A DNA stretch of 64,000 nt from contig JAZQUS010000067.1 in the NCBI GenBank assembly GCA_045631445.1, positions 1 through 64,000 on the forward strand, given 5' to 3'. Under the pieces are notes generated by a model that saw only the letters and a list, made by a program, of their open reading frames with translations, made no database searches and had not been told where the DNA came from. Positions within the stretch are counted from its first letter, which is position 1. Each line of letters opens with the position of its first letter. This document shows positions 51,831 through 60,398 of the stretch, one piece after another. The DNA is from RGIG4608 sp045631445 (GTDB lineage Bacteria > Bacillota > Clostridia > Oscillospirales > CAG-272). The position numbers and the translations under genes are program-made.

Positions 51831-51857
51831 AAAAGCCCGACTTAATATCGGGCTTTT
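51831..51857. terminator. Terminator of the UvrD-like helicase gene
   Basis: AAAAGCCCGA-CTTAATA-TCGGGCTTTT stem-loop just beyond the helicase stop codon. Confidence 0.88.
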
Positions 51858-51863
51858 GTTTTA

Positions 51864-54251
51864 TTATATTTTCTTCAATCTCGCATAGGTTGCCATCAGT
51901 TTTTTAGTGCCAACCTTATCGAAGATTACCTCGTAAAGCCAGTCTGCGCCCATTCGTTTAACACTAATGATTTCACCCTCGCCAAAGGTTGCGTGGAACA
52001 CTCTATCACCTGCTTCAAAGGTTTCTTTTGAGGCGGTGGAAGTTGGCTTTTTAGGTATTGCATTAATGGAAAGAGTATCGTAATGGGGCTTTTCGTCTGA
52101 ATAGGAATAAATCGGCTTTTTGGGTTTATCGTAGGGGGATTTTTCCTTATCAATGAGTTCTTCGGGTATCTCTTTTAAAAAGCGCGATTCGGGATTGAAT
52201 TGTGTTCTTCCATAGAGCATTCTTTGGTTTGCGTGGACGATGAAAAGCTCTTTTTTAGCGCGCGTGATTGCAACGTAAGCTAGGCGGCGCTCCTCTTCAA
52301 TTTCCGCGCTCGTTGCCGTGATGGATTGCATAGAGGGGAACATACCCTCTTCCATGCCGGGCAGGAAAACGTAAGGGAATTCAAGTCCCTTTGCACTGTG
52401 TGCAGTCATAAGAACAACCGCGTCCGCGGTTTCGTCATAGCGGTCAACGTCGGCAACGAGGGCGGTTTCTTCCATAAGGCCCTCAAGTGCACTTGCGTAT
52501 GAGCCATCATCAACGTAATTGTTTTCGTATTCAATAGCACCCGTCAAGAATTCCTCAAGGTTTTCAAGACGGTCGCGCTCAACCTCACCTGCCACAATCA
52601 ACATTTGACGGTAGCCCGACTTGTCCATTACCTGATTGATAAGAGTTTCGAGTGAAACTTCTTTTACAAGTGACGTGAGATAATTGATGAGATTTGCAAA
52701 TTCTATCAACTTGTCCGCGCTCTTTGAGAGGGCAACGTACTTATCCGAATTTTCGAGAATTTTGAACATTGAGCAACCCTGCTCGTGCGCTATTGCTCGA
52801 ACACCCTCGATGGTTTTGTCACCGATTTTGCGCTTGGGTTCATTGATGATTCGAACAAGTCTTTCATCATCATTGTGATTTTGAATGAGCTGCAAATATG
52901 CAACGATGTCCTTGATTTCTTTTCTATCGGAGAATCGAACGCCGCCGATGATTCGGTAGGGAATACCGCTCTTTGCAAATGTACGTTCAATGGTGCTTGA
53001 TTGCGCGTTATTTCGATAAAGAAGCGCAAAATCGCGGAACTCTTTGCCGTCTTGAACCATTTTTTGAATTTTATCTGCAATATAACGAGCTTCTTCGTTG
53101 TGGTCAAATACCTTTTTAAGATGAATTTTCTCACCCTCACCTGCGTCTGTCCAAAGGGTTTTGCCCTTGCGTCCTGTGTTGTTCTTGATAACGGCGTTTG
53201 CGGCATCGAGAATATTCTGCGTTGAGCGGTAATTCTGTTCAAGACGGATTACCTTTGCAGTTGGGAAGGTCTTGTCGAAGTTGAGGATATTCTCAATCGG
53301 CGGGCCGCGGAATTTATAAATACTTTGGTCGTCGTCACCAACTACCATTATATTATTGTAGCCACCCGAAAGGAGCGCTGTGAGTGCAAATTGCGCCTCG
53401 TTCGTGTCCTGATACTCGTCAACGCAAACGTAACGGAAGCGGTTTTGATAATATTCAAGCACATCGGGAAACTTGCGAAGAAGAATAACGGTCTGCATAA
53501 TGATATCGTCAAAGTCGAGCGCGTTTGATGTGCGAAGCTTTGTTTGATAAGCACTGTAAATGCGACCGATTTGTTTAAGTCGATAATCATTTCCTGCTTC
53601 AAGCATAAATTCGTCAGGACCAATCATTCTGTCCTTGGCGCGCGAAATCATGTGCTGAACGCTCTTGACAGGGAGTGACTTTGTGTCAATGTCAAGGTCC
53701 TTCATGCAAGCGGTGATTGCTTTTTTGCTATCGTCTTGGTCATAGATGGAAAATCCGCTCGCATAACCGATTTTATCTCCGTGTGAACGAAGAATACGAA
53801 GGCAGATTGAGTGGAACGTGCCGCTCCAAATTTCATTTGCAACGTCGGCATCTCCGAGTTGTTTGTTAATTCTTGATTTAATTTCACCTGCCGCCTTGTT
53901 TGTGAAGGTGATGGCAAGCATGCGCCAAGGCGCACAAGGGTTTTCTGCAAATCTATCGAGAATTGGAAGAATTTCTTCCTTTGGAAGATTTGCCGCGTTT
54001 TCAAGTCGTAAAACGGTTTGCTCGTCAACGTCAAAGGGAACGTAGGTGCTTGCGTATGCGTTTCCGTATTTGATTATGAATGCAATTCTCTTAACCAAAA
54101 CCGTGGTTTTTCCACTTCCTGCGCCTGCAAGAATGAGGAGTGGGCCGTCCACGGTGAAAACCGCCCTCATCTGCTCTTTGTTTAGCTCACCATACGCCTT
54201 AACAAACAAAACTCGCTTTGCTCTTATGTATCTATCGTGTAAATTTTGCAT
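51864..54251 (-). CDS. pcrA: UvrD/PcrA-type superfamily 1 DNA helicase
   Basis: 795 aa. ATP-dependent 3'-5' helicase of repair and replication. Motif Q/I is LNKEQMRAVFTVDGPLLILAGAGSGKTT (Walker A), Ia ITFTNKAAGEIKSRI, II VCVDEYQDTNEAQ, III VVGDDDQSIYKFRGP, IV IRLEQNYRST, V VVLMTAHSAKGLEFPYVFLPGMEEGMFP and VI EEERRLAYVAITRAKKELFI. The C-terminus ends in the small Tudor-like domain HATFGEGEIISVKR, typical of PcrA. A segment of roughly 50 residues (STYVPFDVDEQTVLRLENAANLP...) between motifs I and Ia is longer than in B. subtilis PcrA. The ATG at 54251 has a GGAG RBS. Confidence 0.93.
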   Translation of the reverse strand: MQNLHDRYIRAKRVLFVKAYGELNKEQMRAVFTVDGPLLILAGAGSGKTTVLVKRIAFIIKYGNAYASTYVPFDVDEQTVLRLENAANLPKEEILPILDRFAENPCAPWRMLAITFTNKAAGEIKSRINKQLGDADVANEIWSGTFHSICLRILRSHGDKIGYASGFSIYDQDDSKKAITACMKDLDIDTKSLPVKSVQHMISRAKDRMIGPDEFMLEAGNDYRLKQIGRIYSAYQTKLRTSNALDFDDIIMQTVILLRKFPDVLEYYQNRFRYVCVDEYQDTNEAQFALTALLSGGYNNIMVVGDDDQSIYKFRGPPIENILNFDKTFPTAKVIRLEQNYRSTQNILDAANAVIKNNTGRKGKTLWTDAGEGEKIHLKKVFDHNEEARYIADKIQKMVQDGKEFRDFALLYRNNAQSSTIERTFAKSGIPYRIIGGVRFSDRKEIKDIVAYLQLIQNHNDDERLVRIINEPKRKIGDKTIEGVRAIAHEQGCSMFKILENSDKYVALSKSADKLIEFANLINYLTSLVKEVSLETLINQVMDKSGYRQMLIVAGEVERDRLENLEEFLTGAIEYENNYVDDGSYASALEGLMEETALVADVDRYDETADAVVLMTAHSAKGLEFPYVFLPGMEEGMFPSMQSITATSAEIEEERRLAYVAITRAKKELFIVHANQRMLYGRTQFNPESRFLKEIPEELIDKEKSPYDKPKKPIYSYSDEKPHYDTLSINAIPKKPTSTASKETFEAGDRVFHATFGEGEIISVKRMGADWLYEVIFDKVGTKKLMATYARLKKI

Positions 54252-54362
54252 TTTTTCTCCATTTAATTAATATATTAATTACTGCAAATAATTCTACCAC
54301 AAAAACGAACTTTTTTCAAGATGCGATGGGTAAAAATTATCAAAAATATTTTTGAAAACCTA

Positions 54363-54391
54363 TTGACAAAAGGAAAAGTATGTGGTAAAAT
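54363..54391 (+). promoter_or_regulatory. Promoter of the infC-rpmI-rplT operon
   Basis: TTGACA (54363-54368), 17 nt, TAAAAT (54386-54391). Confidence 0.85.
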
Positions 54392-54396
54392 ACATC

Positions 54397-54530
54397 AGTA
54401 ATGAAGCAGAACACCCCGTTCTCACCCTGCCACTTAAGTGCGCTTGTGTTGATATTTTTGATATAAAAGCCATAGTGGGCTTTAGGTGTCGTACGGGAAA
54501 TTTCTGCGTACGACTTTATTTTTTTGGAGG
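54397..54530 (+). promoter_or_regulatory. infC operon leader with attenuator hairpin (L20-type control expected)
   Basis: The leader holds GTCGTACG (54488-54495) paired with CGTACGAC (54507-54514), followed by TTTATTTTTTT, a full intrinsic terminator, 4 nt before the infC RBS. In Bacillus the infC-rpmI-rplT leader is an attenuator under control of ribosomal protein L20; the same layout here suggests the same feedback. The anti-terminator pairing is not defined by inspection. Confidence 0.78.
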
Positions 54531-54537
54531 TGTTACC

Positions 54538-55056
54538 ATAGCTAACGCAAAAGACATGCTGATCAACGAGCAGATTGACGCAAAGGAAATCAGAGTTATC
54601 GGCGCAGACGGAGAACAACTTGGAATTATGAGCACAGAACAGGCGCTCAGAATGGCGTATAACGACGGTCTTGACCTTGTTATGATGACAGGAAATTCAA
54701 CTCCCCCCGTTTGCAAAATTATGAATTTTGGAAAATTCCGTTTTGAACGTGAAAAGAAAGAAAAGGAAGCTAAAAAGAAACAACAGGTTGTTGAACTTAA
54801 AGAAATCCAACTTTCTTGTAGAATTGAAAATCACGATTTCGAAACAAAGCTTAAGCACGCTCACAAGTTCTTGTCGAGCGGAAACAAGGTTCGTGTGGTT
54901 CTTCGATTTAAGGGAAGAGAAATGTCACACCAGGATCTTGGCGCAGAAATTATGGAGAGATTCCGTGTTGCTTGTGAAGAGCTTGGAACGGTTGATAAAA
55001 AGCCCGTTCTTGATGGCAGAATGCTAAGCATGGTTATTTCACCTAACAAGAAATAA
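54538..55056 (+). CDS. infC: Translation initiation factor IF-3
   Basis: 172 aa when started at the rare codon ATA at 54538. This is the only start with correct spacing to the RBS TTGGAGGT (7 nt), and IF-3 genes are known for non-AUG starts; the first ATG (54556) is 25 nt from the RBS. Reads DMLINEQIDAKEIRVIGADGEQLGIMSTEQALRMA (N-domain), then the basic linker EREKKEKEAKKKQQ, then IQLSCRIENHDFETKLKHAHKFLSSGNKVRVVLRFKGREM (C-domain, 30S binding). IF-3 discriminates start codons, so the odd start allows feedback. First gene of the infC-rpmI-rplT operon. Confidence 0.95.
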   Translation: MANAKDMLINEQIDAKEIRVIGADGEQLGIMSTEQALRMAYNDGLDLVMMTGNSTPPVCKIMNFGKFRFEREKKEKEAKKKQQVVELKEIQLSCRIENHDFETKLKHAHKFLSSGNKVRVVLRFKGREMSHQDLGAEIMERFRVACEELGTVDKKPVLDGRMLSMVISPNKK

Positions 55057-55137
55057 ACAGTACACAATAGGTCTTTGACCTGAAGATAAAAAAATATGTT
55101 TCGGGCAACCGAAATAAATATCAAAGGAGATAAAACA

Positions 55138-55332
55138 ATGGGAAAAATCAAAACACATAAGGCTTCATCCAAGAGATTTTCTGTAACAGGTACAGGTAAG
55201 GTTAAGCTCAACCACTGCTTCCGTCGTCATAAGACAGGTAAGAAGACAGGTAAGGCACTTAGACAGGGTAGAGAAAATGCATACCTTAGCGACGCTATGG
55301 CAGCAAACTACAGAGCACTTATTCAGAAATAA
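55138..55332 (+). CDS. rpmI: 50S ribosomal protein L35
   Basis: 64 aa, normal size. MGKIKTHKASSKRFSVTGTGK and RRHKTGKKTGK are the characteristic basic segments of L35; it sits in the large subunit. Start ATG 55138 follows AAAGGAG by 8 nt. Lies between infC and rplT, the standard order. Confidence 0.96.
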   Translation: MGKIKTHKASSKRFSVTGTGKVKLNHCFRRHKTGKKTGKALRQGRENAYLSDAMAANYRALIQK

Positions 55333-55363
55333 TCTAAAGAGAATTTATTAGGAGGATAGAAAA

Positions 55364-55717
55364 ATGGCAAGAGTTAAAGGCGCGATGATGACGCGTAAGA
55401 GAAGAAATAAAGTACTTAAGGCAGCTAAGGGTTACTGGGGTGCAAAATCCAAGCACTTCAAGATGGCTAAGCAAGCTGTAATGAAGAGCGGTAACTATGC
55501 ATTTGCTGGTAGAAAGATGAAGAAGAGAGACTTCCGCTCTCTTTGGATCGCTCGTATCAATGCACAGGCAAAGGTAAACGGCATCAACTATTCACAGTTT
55601 ATGCACGGCCTTAAAAAAGCTGGTATTGACCTTAACAGAAAGATGCTTGCAGAGCTTGCAGTTAACGACAAGGCAGCTTTCGCAGCACTCGTAGAGCAGG
55701 CTAAGGCAGCTCTTTAA
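55364..55717 (+). CDS. rplT: 50S ribosomal protein L20
   Basis: 117 aa. MARVKGAMMTRKRRNKVLKAAKGYWGAKSK begins a long basic helix that binds 23S rRNA, and FRSLWIARINAQAKVNGINYSQFMHGLKKAGIDLNRKMLAELA is the globular part. It assembles the large subunit early and in Firmicutes also represses its own operon by binding the leader. Strong AGGAGG RBS; last gene of the operon, closed by a terminator. Confidence 0.97.
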   Translation: MARVKGAMMTRKRRNKVLKAAKGYWGAKSKHFKMAKQAVMKSGNYAFAGRKMKKRDFRSLWIARINAQAKVNGINYSQFMHGLKKAGIDLNRKMLAELAVNDKAAFAALVEQAKAAL

Positions 55718-55724
55718 TCAGATT

Positions 55725-55751
55725 AAAAAACCCGGTCTGCCGGGTTTTTTG
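55725..55751 (+). terminator. Terminator after rplT
   Basis: AAAAAACCCGG-TCTG-CCGGGTTTTTT. Confidence 0.93.
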
Positions 55752-55762
55752 TCATATTTATA

Positions 55763-55800
55763 GGTGCAGTTAATGGCTTGATTTTGAGCCAAACTGCGCC
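55763..55800 (+). other. Strong hairpin without T-run upstream of the SpoU gene
   Basis: GGTGCAGTT and TGGCT pair with AGCCA and AACTGCGCC (two-base bulge, one G-U, 8-nt loop). A second repeat TTGAAAAATCAT...ATGGTTTTTCAA follows at about 55819-55862. No known riboswitch was recognised. Confidence 0.5.
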
Positions 55801-55897
55801 AATAAATGACTTTATGAGCGTTGAAAAATCATAGAAATCGACAAAAATTCAATGGTTTTTCAATTTTTATAATTATTGAAAGGAGCTTATTTTCGCT

Positions 55898-56710
55898 ATG
55901 GAATGGCAGTATATTTCATCAAAAAGCAACGCGCTTGTTATAAGACTTGCAAAGCTTAAAGATAAAAAATATAGAAAAGCCGAGGGGCTTTTCCGCTTTG
56001 ACGGAATTAAGCTCTTTTGCGAGGCGGCAAAAATAGGCGCGCCAATAGAATACGTTCTTGTAAGTGAGAGCGCAAGGGATAAGTATTGTGATATCGTTGA
56101 GGAAAATTGCACTTGTGATAAGCTTTATGTTTTGTCAGAAGATGCTTTTATGAAGCTTACTGACGAGCAATCCCCTGAGGGTATAATTACGGTGTGCTCA
56201 AATCTTGAAAACATCACGCTTGAAGGCGATATGAATGCACTTGCCACTTCACTTGTGGGAAAACGCGTGCTTTTGCTTGAAAGCGTGCGAGACGTTGGAA
56301 ATATGGGTACGATAATCAGAACTGCGAGAGCGTTTGGAATAGATGCGCTTGTTATGTCAAGTGATTGTGCGGATCTCTATAATCCCAAAACCGTTAGGGC
56401 CGCTATGGGAGCTCTTTTTACACAACGAATTGCTATTGTTGATTCTATTTCATCAATCGTACTTGCTATGCGAAGTGAAGGCGCAAGGATTTTGGCGGCT
56501 GCTTTGCAGAGAGATGCTAAAAGGCTTGGTGAAATTGAGCTCAAAAAGGGTGATGCAATCATTATCGGTAACGAGGGACACGGTCTTTCAGAAAAAGCAA
56601 TTTTAGCTTGTGATGAATGTGTTTATATTCCTATGGAGGAGGGCAGTGAGTCCTTAAATGCAGGTGTTGCCGCATCCGTTTGTATGTGGGAGCTTTATAA
56701 GACGAAATAA
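55898..56710 (+). CDS. SpoU-family RNA 2'-O-ribose methyltransferase
   Basis: 270 aa. An N-terminal substrate-binding domain (YRKAEGLFRFDGIKLFCEAAK, about residues 25-100) is joined to the knotted SPOUT domain: LLLESVRDVGNMGTIIRTARAFGIDALVM is motif 1 with the conserved Asn and Arg, IIIGNEGHGLS motif 2, and PMEEGSESLNAGVAASVCMWEL motif 3. It methylates a ribose of rRNA or tRNA with SAM; the TsnR/RlmB-like target cannot be decided. It lies between rplT and dprA, as in many Firmicutes (the ysgA position). The RBS AAGGAG is 12 nt from the ATG, a somewhat long gap. Confidence 0.92.
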   Translation: MEWQYISSKSNALVIRLAKLKDKKYRKAEGLFRFDGIKLFCEAAKIGAPIEYVLVSESARDKYCDIVEENCTCDKLYVLSEDAFMKLTDEQSPEGIITVCSNLENITLEGDMNALATSLVGKRVLLLESVRDVGNMGTIIRTARAFGIDALVMSSDCADLYNPKTVRAAMGALFTQRIAIVDSISSIVLAMRSEGARILAAALQRDAKRLGEIELKKGDAIIIGNEGHGLSEKAILACDECVYIPMEEGSESLNAGVAASVCMWELYKTK

Positions 56711-56721
56711 AGGAATTAATT

Positions 56722-58089
56722 ATGGAAATCAGTTTGTTTAAAAAATCTGAGCAGGTTTATTGGATTTGGCTTGCCTTAAAATTGAATAATCAAAATTCGG
56801 TATTTCAGCGATTGCTCGATATTTTTAACAACTCGCCATATGAAATCTATCGTGCAGATGAAAAAGTGTTGAAGCGCGCTGATTATTTATCCGAATTTCA
56901 AAGAAAATCCCTGCTTGACAAGAATATTGACGAAGCGGTTTCGATATATAATTATTGCAAGTGGAATAGGGTTGGCGTTCTTAACTATTGTGACGCTATG
57001 TATCCCGATTCACTTAAGACAATGAAAAATCCGCCGATAATACTTTATTATCTTGGCAATTTACCTAATTTGAATAACAAGCTCTGCGTTTCTGTGGTTG
57101 GCACCCGAAAGATGACGGAATACGGAATGCGTTCATGCTATAAATTAGCTTATGAGCTTGCATCTGCAGGTGCGGTTGTTATAAGCGGAATGGCACTCGG
57201 TATTGACAGTATTGCGCACGTTGGTGCTATTGCAGCCCGTGGCACGACTATTGCTGTGCTTGGATGCGGAATAGATGTTATTTATCCGAAGCAACACAGA
57301 ACTTTAAGAAAATATATTTGTCAATACGGTGCGGTGATAACGGCTTATCATCCATCTTCGCCTGCATATAAAAATCATTTTCCTGAGAGAAATGCAATTA
57401 TCAGTGCTCTTAGTGAGGGAACGCTCGTTGTTGAAGCACCTAAAAATAGCGGTGCACTTATTACGGCGGATCATGCTGCTGAACAGTCAAGAACTGTTTA
57501 CGCTCTTCCCGGTAGCATTGAAGAACCGATGAGTGAAGGACCGAACTATCTAATAAAAAATGGCGCGGTTGCGATAACTGAAGCACGTGATATTCTTCAC
57601 TATTATTTTGAAAATCACTCGCGTCTTGTTGATCCCGTAAAGCTTCGTCAAGGTGAGCTTAGCTCAGATTTTGATAACGACATTCTCGACAAAATGGGTA
57701 TTTCTGCAGATTGCGTAAGTAAGGGGCCAAAGGGTACTCCCAAGGCATTGCTTGAAAAACTCAATTATGAGATTAATAATAATGCAGAGCAGAATAGTGA
57801 CTATTATTCAGCTCCTGCTATTAAAAAAATAAACGGTGATGAATCGATCACTCCTCCCAAAGAGGAGAAAATAAAAAAAGAGCCGGCTTTTGTTGATGAG
57901 AGTGTGTTAAGCACTCTTTCTGAAACTGAAAGAAAAATATTTAATGAGCTACCTTGCGATAAGCCAACGTCAGTTGATGAGCTTGCAAGGGTGGGCTATC
58001 CCATCGGAACATTGATGGCAACGCTTACAGTCCTTGAAATTAAAGGGCTTATAAGCTCATTACCCGGTGGAATGTATATAAGAAAATAA
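56722..58089 (+). CDS. dprA: DNA-processing protein DprA
   Basis: 455 aa. The Rossmann-fold core (residues about 115-310) reads VVGTRKMTEYGMRSCYKLA, VVISGMALGIDSIAHVGA, TIAVLGCGIDVIYP, HFPERNAIISALSEGTLVVEAPKNSGALITADHAAEQSRTVYALPG and EGPNYLIKNGA. It loads RecA on incoming single-stranded DNA in transformation. The N-terminal region is a SAM-like helical part, and the C-terminus (FNELPCDKPTSVDELAR...GLISSLPGGMYIRK) a winged helix. Residues 320-385 are a longer than usual linker of low complexity. Eleven nt from the SpoU gene, and followed by topA after 20 nt. Confidence 0.95.
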   Translation: MEISLFKKSEQVYWIWLALKLNNQNSVFQRLLDIFNNSPYEIYRADEKVLKRADYLSEFQRKSLLDKNIDEAVSIYNYCKWNRVGVLNYCDAMYPDSLKTMKNPPIILYYLGNLPNLNNKLCVSVVGTRKMTEYGMRSCYKLAYELASAGAVVISGMALGIDSIAHVGAIAARGTTIAVLGCGIDVIYPKQHRTLRKYICQYGAVITAYHPSSPAYKNHFPERNAIISALSEGTLVVEAPKNSGALITADHAAEQSRTVYALPGSIEEPMSEGPNYLIKNGAVAITEARDILHYYFENHSRLVDPVKLRQGELSSDFDNDILDKMGISADCVSKGPKGTPKALLEKLNYEINNNAEQNSDYYSAPAIKKINGDESITPPKEEKIKKEPAFVDESVLSTLSETERKIFNELPCDKPTSVDELARVGYPIGTLMATLTVLEIKGLISSLPGGMYIRK

Positions 58090-58109
58090 TCGTTGTGAAA
58101 GGAATATAT

Positions 58110-60398
58110 ATGGCAAATCTTGTTATTGTTGAGTCACCTACAAAGGTGGGGGCTATAAAAAAATATCTTGGTTCAAACTATAAGGTTATTGCGTCAAAGG
58201 GACATTTGCGCGACCTTCCCAAAAGCACACTTGGTGTTGATATTGAAAATGGATTTGAACCACATTATATAAATATTAGAGGTAAGGGTGACCTTATTAA
58301 AGAAATCAAAAAAGAGGCAAAGAGTGCTAAAAAAGTATTTCTTGCAACTGACCCTGACCGTGAGGGTGAGGCAATTGCTTGGCATCTTGCAAACGTGCTT
58401 GGAATTCCTGTTGAAAAGACCTTGCGTGTAAGCTTTAATGAAATTACACCAACAGTTGTAAAAGCATCTATCAAAGAGCCAAGAAATATTGATATGAATC
58501 TTGTTAACGCACAGCAGACAAGACGTCTTCTTGACAGAATTGTGGGCTATAAGATTAGTCCTCTTCTCTGGAAAACCGTTAAGAGCGGTCTTTCTGCAGG
58601 ACGAGTTCAGTCCGTTGCAACAAGAATTCTTGTTGAAAGAGAAAATGAAATTGCGGCATTTGTTCCCGTTGAATATTGGACCATTGAAGCAGAGCTTCAA
58701 AATGCAGATAGAAAGAGCTTTACAGTTCGTTTCTACGGAGATGAAAATGGTAAGGTTAAGCTTACAAATGAAGCGGATGCACATGCGGTGCTTGATGCAA
58801 TAAACAAAGGTGAATTTACTGTTCAGTCCGTTAAAAGAGCTGAAAAACAGAAGCTTCCTGCACCTCCATTCACAACATCAACACTTCAACAGGAGGCATC
58901 CTATAAGCTTGGCTTTCAATCTGCACGTACAATGCGTGTAGCACAGGAACTTTACGAAGGTATTAACGTTGGCTCCGAATACGGTGGAGTTCAAGGTCTT
59001 ATCACTTATATGAGAACTGACTCTCTTCGCATTTCCGACGAAGCGCAGAGCGCGGCAAAGGAATTTATCGTTGAGAAATACGGTGAGGAATATGCTCCCA
59101 AAGCACCTAGAAAGTTTAAGGCGGCTAAGAGTGCTCAGGATGCTCACGAAGCAATCAGACCGTCAAAGGTTGAACTTACTCCTGCACTTATAAGAAAGGC
59201 GCTTACTCCCGATCAGTATAAGCTCTATAAATTGATTTGGGAAAGATTTGTTGCTTCTCAAATGCAATCCGCAAAGCTCAATACTGTTACTGCCGACTTC
59301 GTTAATAACGGATACGTTTTCCGTGCAAGTGGATATAGTGTTGCATTCCCAGGTTATATGGTGGTTTATGAAGCAACTGAAGAGGTAAGAGCATCATCGG
59401 ATGATGTTGCAATTGTAAAGGATATTCGTATTCCCACCCTCAAGGATGGCGAGGTACTCGAAATGCTTTCCGTTGCACCTGAACAGCATTTTACCGAAGC
59501 ACCTCCGAGATATACAGAAGCTTCTCTTATTAAGTTCCTTGAGGAAAAGGGAATTGGTAGACCAAGTACCTATACTCCTATTATTACAACCATTCTTGCA
59601 AGAAATTACGTTCATAGAGAGGGCAAGGCACTTGTACCCACTCAGCTTGGTACTCTTACTACAAAGCTTATGGAAGAGAATTTCAGCGATGTAGTTGATT
59701 ATAAATTTACTGCAAACATGGAAACCGACCTCGACAAGATTGAAGCAGGTGAGCTTGAATATATCGATATGCTTGCGGATTTCTGGAAGGATTTTAAGAT
59801 TGATCTTGCAAAGGCAGAGGAAAAGATTGGCTCTGAGGATATAAAGGTTCCCGTTGAAGAAACTGATATTATCTGCGATAAATGTGGATCAAAGATGGTG
59901 GTAAGAATGAGTAAATTCGGAAAATTTGCCGCTTGTCCTAACTTTCCCAAGTGCAGAAATACAAAGCCACTTACTCCTCCTGAGGAGCAAAAGATTGAGG
60001 AAAATAAAGAGCTTAAAAAGGAGATAGTTGCAGATTTCAAATGTGAAAAATGTGGTTCCGATATGGTTCTTCGTACCAGTAGATTTGGTTCATTTTACGC
60101 TTGTTCCAAATATCCTGCTTGTAAATTTATCAAACCCATCACGAAGGAAATAGATGTTCCTTGTCCCAAGTGTGCAGGCAAGGTGATTACAAAATACGGT
60201 AAGAAAAAGACTGTTTTCTATAGCTGCGAAAATTATCCTAAATGTGATTTCTCAAGCTGGGATATGCCAACTGCAGAAAACTGTCCGGATTGCGGAAAAA
60301 TGCTTTTTAGAAAGAAGGGCAAGGATCTTCTTATTTGTGCCGATAAGGATTGCGGATATAAGGTTGCTTGTGAGCCACTTAAGGAGCAGGACGAATAA
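58110..60398 (+). CDS. topA: DNA topoisomerase I (type IA)
   Basis: 762 aa. Relaxes negative supercoils by passing single strands. The Toprim domain shows LVIVESPTKVGAIKKYLG and ATDPDREGEAIAWHLA (metal Asp triad). The DNA gate shows NAQQTRRLLDRIVGYKISPLLW and GLSAGRVQSVATRI. The active-site Tyr is in GLITYMRTDSLRIS. SAQDAHEAIRPS follows. The C-terminus has three or four Cys4 zinc ribbons (CDKCG...CPNFPKC, CEKCG...CSKYPAC, CPKCAG...CENYPKC, CPDCG...CADKDC). Start ATG 58110 follows AAAGGAAT; the stop overlaps trmFO by 1 nt. Confidence 0.97.
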   Translation: MANLVIVESPTKVGAIKKYLGSNYKVIASKGHLRDLPKSTLGVDIENGFEPHYINIRGKGDLIKEIKKEAKSAKKVFLATDPDREGEAIAWHLANVLGIPVEKTLRVSFNEITPTVVKASIKEPRNIDMNLVNAQQTRRLLDRIVGYKISPLLWKTVKSGLSAGRVQSVATRILVERENEIAAFVPVEYWTIEAELQNADRKSFTVRFYGDENGKVKLTNEADAHAVLDAINKGEFTVQSVKRAEKQKLPAPPFTTSTLQQEASYKLGFQSARTMRVAQELYEGINVGSEYGGVQGLITYMRTDSLRISDEAQSAAKEFIVEKYGEEYAPKAPRKFKAAKSAQDAHEAIRPSKVELTPALIRKALTPDQYKLYKLIWERFVASQMQSAKLNTVTADFVNNGYVFRASGYSVAFPGYMVVYEATEEVRASSDDVAIVKDIRIPTLKDGEVLEMLSVAPEQHFTEAPPRYTEASLIKFLEEKGIGRPSTYTPIITTILARNYVHREGKALVPTQLGTLTTKLMEENFSDVVDYKFTANMETDLDKIEAGELEYIDMLADFWKDFKIDLAKAEEKIGSEDIKVPVEETDIICDKCGSKMVVRMSKFGKFAACPNFPKCRNTKPLTPPEEQKIEENKELKKEIVADFKCEKCGSDMVLRTSRFGSFYACSKYPACKFIKPITKEIDVPCPKCAGKVITKYGKKKTVFYSCENYPKCDFSSWDMPTAENCPDCGKMLFRKKGKDLLICADKDCGYKVACEPLKEQDE

